NCBI GenBank assembly: GCA_934271655.1
Contig: CAKQRW010000005.1
Coordinates: forward strand, 1 to 64,000
Length of the DNA stretch: 64,000 bases
Direction: 5' to 3'
From: an uncultured Bacteroidaceae bacterium
GTDB taxonomy: Bacteria > Bacteroidota > Bacteroidia > Bacteroidales > Bacteroidaceae
Part shown: positions 60,620 to 64,000 of the stretch, in pieces
Position numbering within the stretch: position 1 is the stretch's first letter
How the letters are laid out: each line of letters begins with the position of its first letter
The notes under the pieces: model-generated
The model's database searches: none
What the model saw: only the letters and a program-made list of their open reading frames with translations
What the model was told of the DNA's origin: nothing
Program-made: the position numbers and the translations under genes

Positions 60620-60855
60620 ACACATTGTAGGATGGACGTTTTAGAAATGACGTTTTGGAATGGAATTTTTAGAATGAACGTTTTAGAATGAACGTTTTAG
60701 AATGAACAATGTGAAGTGAACAATGTGAAGTGAACGTTTTAGAAACATCAATGTGAAGTGAACAATGTGGAATGAACGTTTTAGAAACATCAATGTGAAG
60801 TGAGCATTGTGGAATGAACGTTTTAGAAACATCAATGTGAAGTGAGCATTGTGGA
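60620..60855. repeat. 42-bp and shorter tandem repeats between pcrA and nspC
   Basis: Three 42-bp units begin at 60732, 60774 and 60816 (each GAACGTTTTAGAAACATCAA and on). Before them, GAACGTTTTAGAAT and GAACAATGTGAAGT words recur from 60650. The word GTTTTGAAATGAAC at the pcrA stop codon is the apparent seed. Confidence 0.92.
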
Positions 60856-60910
60856 AAAAAGAATTCTGCGTGCACCAAAAGGCATGCTCAAACTATCAAA
60901 CTATCAACAG

Positions 60911-62077
60911 ATGACACTATTAGAACAAAACATACATGACATTCCGTCGCCATGCTACGTGATGGAAGAGACACTCCTGCGCCGCAACCTCGCCCTCATA
61001 GCCGATGTGGCGCGCCGTGCCGATGTGGAGATAATACTTGCCTTTAAGGCGTTTGCCCTGTGGAAGAGCTTCCCCATTTTCCGTGAGTACATCACCCACA
61101 CCACAGCCTCCTCGCTCTATGAGGCCATGCTGGCCAAGCGTGAGTTTGGCAGCAAGGCGCACACATATTCGCCTGCCTACACAGAAGAGGAGATAGACGC
61201 TATCGTCGACTGCTCCAGCCATATCACCTTCAACTCGCTCTCGCAGTATGAGCGGTTCTATCCTCATGCCAAGGGACGCGCTTCTGTCGGCTTGCGTGTC
61301 AACCCGGAGTATAGCGAGATAGAGACCGACCTTTACAATCCGTGCGCTCCAGGCTCACGCTTCGGCATACTTGCCGATGCTTTGCCTGACACCCTGCCTG
61401 AAGGGGTGGAGGGATTTCATATCCATTGCCATTGCGAGTCTGGCAGCGATACCTTTGCCCGCACGCTCAGGCATATAGAGGATAAGTTCTCCAGGTGGTT
61501 TCCGCAGCTCAAGTGGATAAACTTTGGCGGCGGACATCTCATGACACGCAAGGACTATGATGTGCAGCTTCTCATCGACACTCTCCGCGCCTTCCATGCG
61601 CGCTATCCGCACCTGAAGGTGGTGCTTGAGCCTGGCAGCGCCTTTGCCTGGCAGACGGGACCGCTCGTGGCGAGGGTGGTGGACATCGTCGAGAACAGCG
61701 GTGTGAAGACAGCCATCATCAACGCCAGTTTCACGTGCCACATGCCCGACTGTCTGGAGATGCCATACAAGCCTGCCATTCGCCATGCGGTGACGCTGGA
61801 ACAGGACGACCTTGACACGGCTCGCCGTCTGCCGCACACTTACCGCATAGGAGGCAACTCATGTCTGTCTGGCGACTTCATGGGTCTGTGGCAGTTTGAC
61901 CATGACCTGGCTATAGGGGAGACGCTCATCTTTGAGGACATGATCCACTATACCACGGTCAAGACCAATATGTTCAATGGCATAGGCCATCCTTCTATAG
62001 GCATGCTCCGCTCTGACGGCACCTTCCAGCTTTTCCGTCGCTACGGCTATGAGGATTACCGCGACCGCATGTGCTAA
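60911..62077 (+). CDS. nspC: carboxynorspermidine decarboxylase
   Basis: A 388-residue PLP enzyme of the alanine-racemase fold that decarboxylates carboxyspermidine or carboxynorspermidine in the alternative polyamine route. Start 60911 (MTLLEQNIHDIPSPCYVMEE) is chosen because the open frame to 60842 lies in a DNA repeat. The PLP Lys is in IILAFKAFALWKSF (near residue 47). HIHCHCESGSDTF is in the barrel and GGNSCLSGDFMGLWQF carries the second active-site Cys. The usual partner gene, carboxynorspermidine dehydrogenase, is not in this window. It is followed by another repeat array and a HAD gene. Confidence 0.93.
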   Translation: MTLLEQNIHDIPSPCYVMEETLLRRNLALIADVARRADVEIILAFKAFALWKSFPIFREYITHTTASSLYEAMLAKREFGSKAHTYSPAYTEEEIDAIVDCSSHITFNSLSQYERFYPHAKGRASVGLRVNPEYSEIETDLYNPCAPGSRFGILADALPDTLPEGVEGFHIHCHCESGSDTFARTLRHIEDKFSRWFPQLKWINFGGGHLMTRKDYDVQLLIDTLRAFHARYPHLKVVLEPGSAFAWQTGPLVARVVDIVENSGVKTAIINASFTCHMPDCLEMPYKPAIRHAVTLEQDDLDTARRLPHTYRIGGNSCLSGDFMGLWQFDHDLAIGETLIFEDMIHYTTVKTNMFNGIGHPSIGMLRSDGTFQLFRRYGYEDYRDRMC

Positions 62078-62087
62078 GATTTGATTT

Positions 62088-62219
62088 CCATGAGGTGAGT
62101 CTCACTTCATATGGAATTACTTCACATGGAAATGAGACTCACTTCATAATATGGAAAAGAGACTCACTTAGCATGGAAAAGAGACTCACTTAGCATGGAA
62201 AAGAGACTCACTTCCATGT
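62088..62219. repeat. 22-bp tandem repeats between nspC and the HAD gene
   Basis: Units with GGAAAAGAGACTCACTT appear at about 62150, 62172 and 62194, and degenerate units precede them from 62093 (GAGTCTCACTTCATATGG). GAGACTCACTT and its complement both occur, so small hairpins are possible. Confidence 0.9.
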
Positions 62220-62253
62220 GCCAATACTTACTAAAAAAGACTAAGAACTTGAC

Positions 62254-62934
62254 ATGATAAAATATGTTCTATTAGATTTTGACGGCACCATCGGAGACAC
62301 TCAGAGTCTCATCGTCCGCACGTTGCAAGACACTATGCGCCGTCGCCATCTCGAAGTGAAGTCCTACGAGGCGTGCGCCGGCACCATTGGCATGCGCCTC
62401 GATGAGGCTTTCGAGTCGTTGTTTCATCTCGGAACGGAGGAGAGCGCACGCTGTGCAGATACCTACCGTGAGATATTTGCGGAAAACAAGGAAAAGATAA
62501 AGGTACAAGCCTTTCCTCATGTGCTCGACACCATACGCCAGTTGCATGCCATGGGTGTGCAACTTGCCATAACAAGCAGCCGCTACCGCATCTCGTTGCT
62601 TGGCTACGTGGAGCAGATGGACATAGCAGACTGCATATCATCTATAGTGGCAGGCGACGATGTGGAGCATGTCAAGCCCGCACCCGACATGGTCTTTAAG
62701 GCTCTGCGTGAGATGGGCGGAGCGGAGTCAGACCTGCCAGCCTTGAAGACTGAGGCTCTCGTGGTCGGTGACATGACCTTCGACATCGACATGGCGCATG
62801 CTGCTGGTGTCCGCGCCTGTGCAGTGACTTATGGCAATGGCACTCGCCAGCAACTGTCAGCTGCTGAGTTTGTTATTGACGACTTTGCTGAACTTGCGGA
62901 TATCGTGGGTGGAGAAAATGCATGTGGTAAGTGA
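62254..62934 (+). CDS. HAD-superfamily phosphatase (phosphoglycolate phosphatase-like)
   Basis: A 226-residue phosphatase. Motif I is LDFDGTIGDTQ (residues 7-17, nucleophile Asp). A C1 helical cap follows, motif II is ITSSRYRISL (near 108), and motif IV is ALVVGDMTFDIDMAHAAG (near 168). The overall pattern matches Gph or beta-phosphoglucomutase-like enzymes; the cap does not decide the substrate. It stands alone after the repeat array. Confidence 0.88.
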   Translation: MIKYVLLDFDGTIGDTQSLIVRTLQDTMRRRHLEVKSYEACAGTIGMRLDEAFESLFHLGTEESARCADTYREIFAENKEKIKVQAFPHVLDTIRQLHAMGVQLAITSSRYRISLLGYVEQMDIADCISSIVAGDDVEHVKPAPDMVFKALREMGGAESDLPALKTEALVVGDMTFDIDMAHAAGVRACAVTYGNGTRQQLSAAEFVIDDFAELADIVGGENACGK

Positions 62935-63137
62935 ATTGCTATATGATAGGAGATATGTGGATGCAAATATAATCTTCTATGCTGCATAATGAAAGCCAGC
63001 AGCTTTCTTATTTACCAAACGCCTAAAAATGATGGCGAAATGTCTTTTTACCTTCGAAAGGTGTTTCCAAATGTTAATTTTGAGCAATTTCAGAAAAAAA
63101 TATATATGTATATAGTTACAATTACGCTTATTCTTAT

Positions 63138-63145
63138 TACCTTTG
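63138..63145 (+). promoter_or_regulatory. -7 element before the XRE-ImmA/IrrE gene
   Basis: TACCTTTG lies 21 bases before the start codon, predicting a very short leader. No -33 TTTG at the right spacing. Confidence 0.45.
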
Positions 63146-63165
63146 TCAACAAAATGAATTGACAG

Positions 63166-64000
63166 ATGGAAAAAGATTTATTCCCAATACGATTACGAGA
63201 GGCAAGACTGATGATGAATCTCAGTATGGACAAACTCGCAGGACAAACAGATGGTGCTGTCACCAAACAGAGTGTCTCCAGATACGAAAAAGGCGTCATG
63301 CGACCCAAGCGTGATGCTGAGGCAGCCTTGGCAAAGGCTCTCAACATCAGCGTGGATTATTTCCATGGCACCAATCTGCATATAGACCTGCCGATGCTTC
63401 GTACCACCTCTGGTGAAAAACTTACAGCCGAGGAATTTGCTGCCCCGGAAGCCAAGCTCTCCTTTTGGGCTGAGCAATATCTCGACAAGGAGAAGAAAGC
63501 AGGTATCCACACTTGTTTCAAGAATCCCATTCCGAAGACTCCAGTTTCTGAGCCGGAAGGACACCATACGTGCAGTCGACCTTCTCCACAGTCGATGGAA
63601 CTGCGGCGACGGACCGTTGCCAAGTATTCTGCGGCTGTTGGAGCGCAAAGGCATCAAGATTATGGCAATGGAGCTTCCGGACGATGTGTGGGGAATGAGC
63701 ACTTGGGCAGACAAGAAGCATCCGCTCATCGTGATAGACTTGAATCTTGGGAAGACCACCGTAGACCGTCTCCGCTTTACTGCGGCACATGAGCTTGCAC
63801 ATCTGCTCCTAATCTTTCCGAAAAGTTTGGAACACAAACAAATAGAGAAGCTATGCAGCAAGTTCGCCAGTTTCTTTCTGTTTCCGAAGAACACGTTTAT
63901 CGATGAGATGGGCAGCGCCAAACGCACACAGCTTACACTGGAAGAGCTGATAGACCTCAAGGAGGTGTATGGCGTGTCCGTTGCCGCACAAGTACATGAA
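63166..64000 (+). pseudogene. XRE regulator - ImmA/IrrE metallopeptidase fusion, frameshifted and cut by the window end
   Basis: The first part codes for a lambda-repressor-like HTH (residues about 8-65: IRLREARLMMNLSMDKLAG, TKQSVSRYEKGVMRPKRDA). After about 131 residues (SEPE) the frame is lost. The +1 frame continues as a typical ImmA/IrrE domain: DTIRAVDLLHSRWNCG, then FTAAHELAHLLL with the zinc motif HELAH at 63788-63802, and stays open to the window end. Removing one G of the GG at 63559-63560 joins EPE to DTIRAVD. Intact relatives repress stress, mobile-element or toxin genes and are released by cleavage. Here it is a pseudogene, a sequencing error, or a phase-variable switch. Confidence 0.82.

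Noticed and set aside
60842..60910. Longer N-terminus of NspC
   Set aside because: The extra 23 residues are read from the 42-bp repeat array, and the family start fits the ATG at 60911.
1..64000. tRNA or rRNA genes, insertion sequences, integrases
   Set aside because: No GGTTCGAATCC-type T-loop, rRNA signature, transposase or recombinase was found on either strand by eye.

Overview
The window looks like a chromosomal segment from a gut or oral Bacteroidales bacterium, most likely of the Prevotella/Segatella group. The reasons are: many upstream regions carry the Bacteroidetes promoter pair (TTTG, about 19-20 bases, then TAnnTTTG); lipoproteins have a Cys followed by an S/D/N-rich surface-export stretch; Bacteroidetes families occur (DUF4625, LruC-type, DUF5686, DUF4837, DUF5063); methylmalonyl-CoA mutase is split into two subunits as in propionate/succinate producers; and the trp genes run trpB-E-G-D-C-F-A. 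No rRNA, tRNA, insertion sequence, CRISPR array or prophage structure was recognised. The genus is an inference.

Layout. 1-4.2 kb: a 27-bp tandem array, a DUF4625 surface lipoprotein, a ZIP metal transporter and an LruC-type lipoprotein. 4.9-7.6 kb: a DegP/HtrA protease, then a promoter-to-terminator unit that may be a small RNA, then a gene-free repeat field. 7.6-19 kb, minus strand: a DUF5686 outer-membrane protein, then an operon-like run glyA, rlmN, DUF4837, pdxA, flippase-like protein, ITPK-like ATP-grasp enzyme, CDP-alcohol phosphatidyltransferase and HAD phosphatase. The last four look like an unusual phospholipid head-group pathway. 19.3-29 kb: rarA, a GH2 beta-galactosidase, and the two methylmalonyl-CoA mutase subunits. 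29-39.4 kb: a 1676-residue exonuclease-RecQ-UvrD triple fusion, a GH16 and a GH115 glycosidase, and a PfkB sugar kinase. 39.5-46.8 kb: the full tryptophan operon, preceded by a leader peptide with Trp-Arg-Trp and an attenuator hairpin. 46.9-54 kb: a seven-helix membrane AraC regulator, an acidic-tailed unknown, queH, rlmI-like, RNase D-like and DUF5063 genes. 54-64 kb: rfbC, a carboxymuconolactone-decarboxylase-like protein, a Cof-type phosphatase, a small secreted protein overlapping uvrD/pcrA, nspC, a HAD phosphatase, and an XRE-ImmA/IrrE gene split by a one-base frameshift at the right edge.

The most unusual content is between genes. Three loci (about 7.3, 20.8 and 55.0 kb) carry copies of one palindromic element: a shared core of about 60 bp with a covarying mini-hairpin, flanked by inverted arms of an 8-bp word. 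The word differs between copies (AAAAGGAC/GTCCTTTT or AAAGTGCC/GGCACTTT), but within each copy both arms match. Each copy lies near a CCTTAGGAT-type repeat array. Two other loci share a near-identical GTGCCCTGCAAAGG hairpin. Many gene borders carry short tandem or paired repeats that appear to be seeded from the adjoining gene end.

All calls come from reading the sequence by eye. No database search or structure calculation was run.
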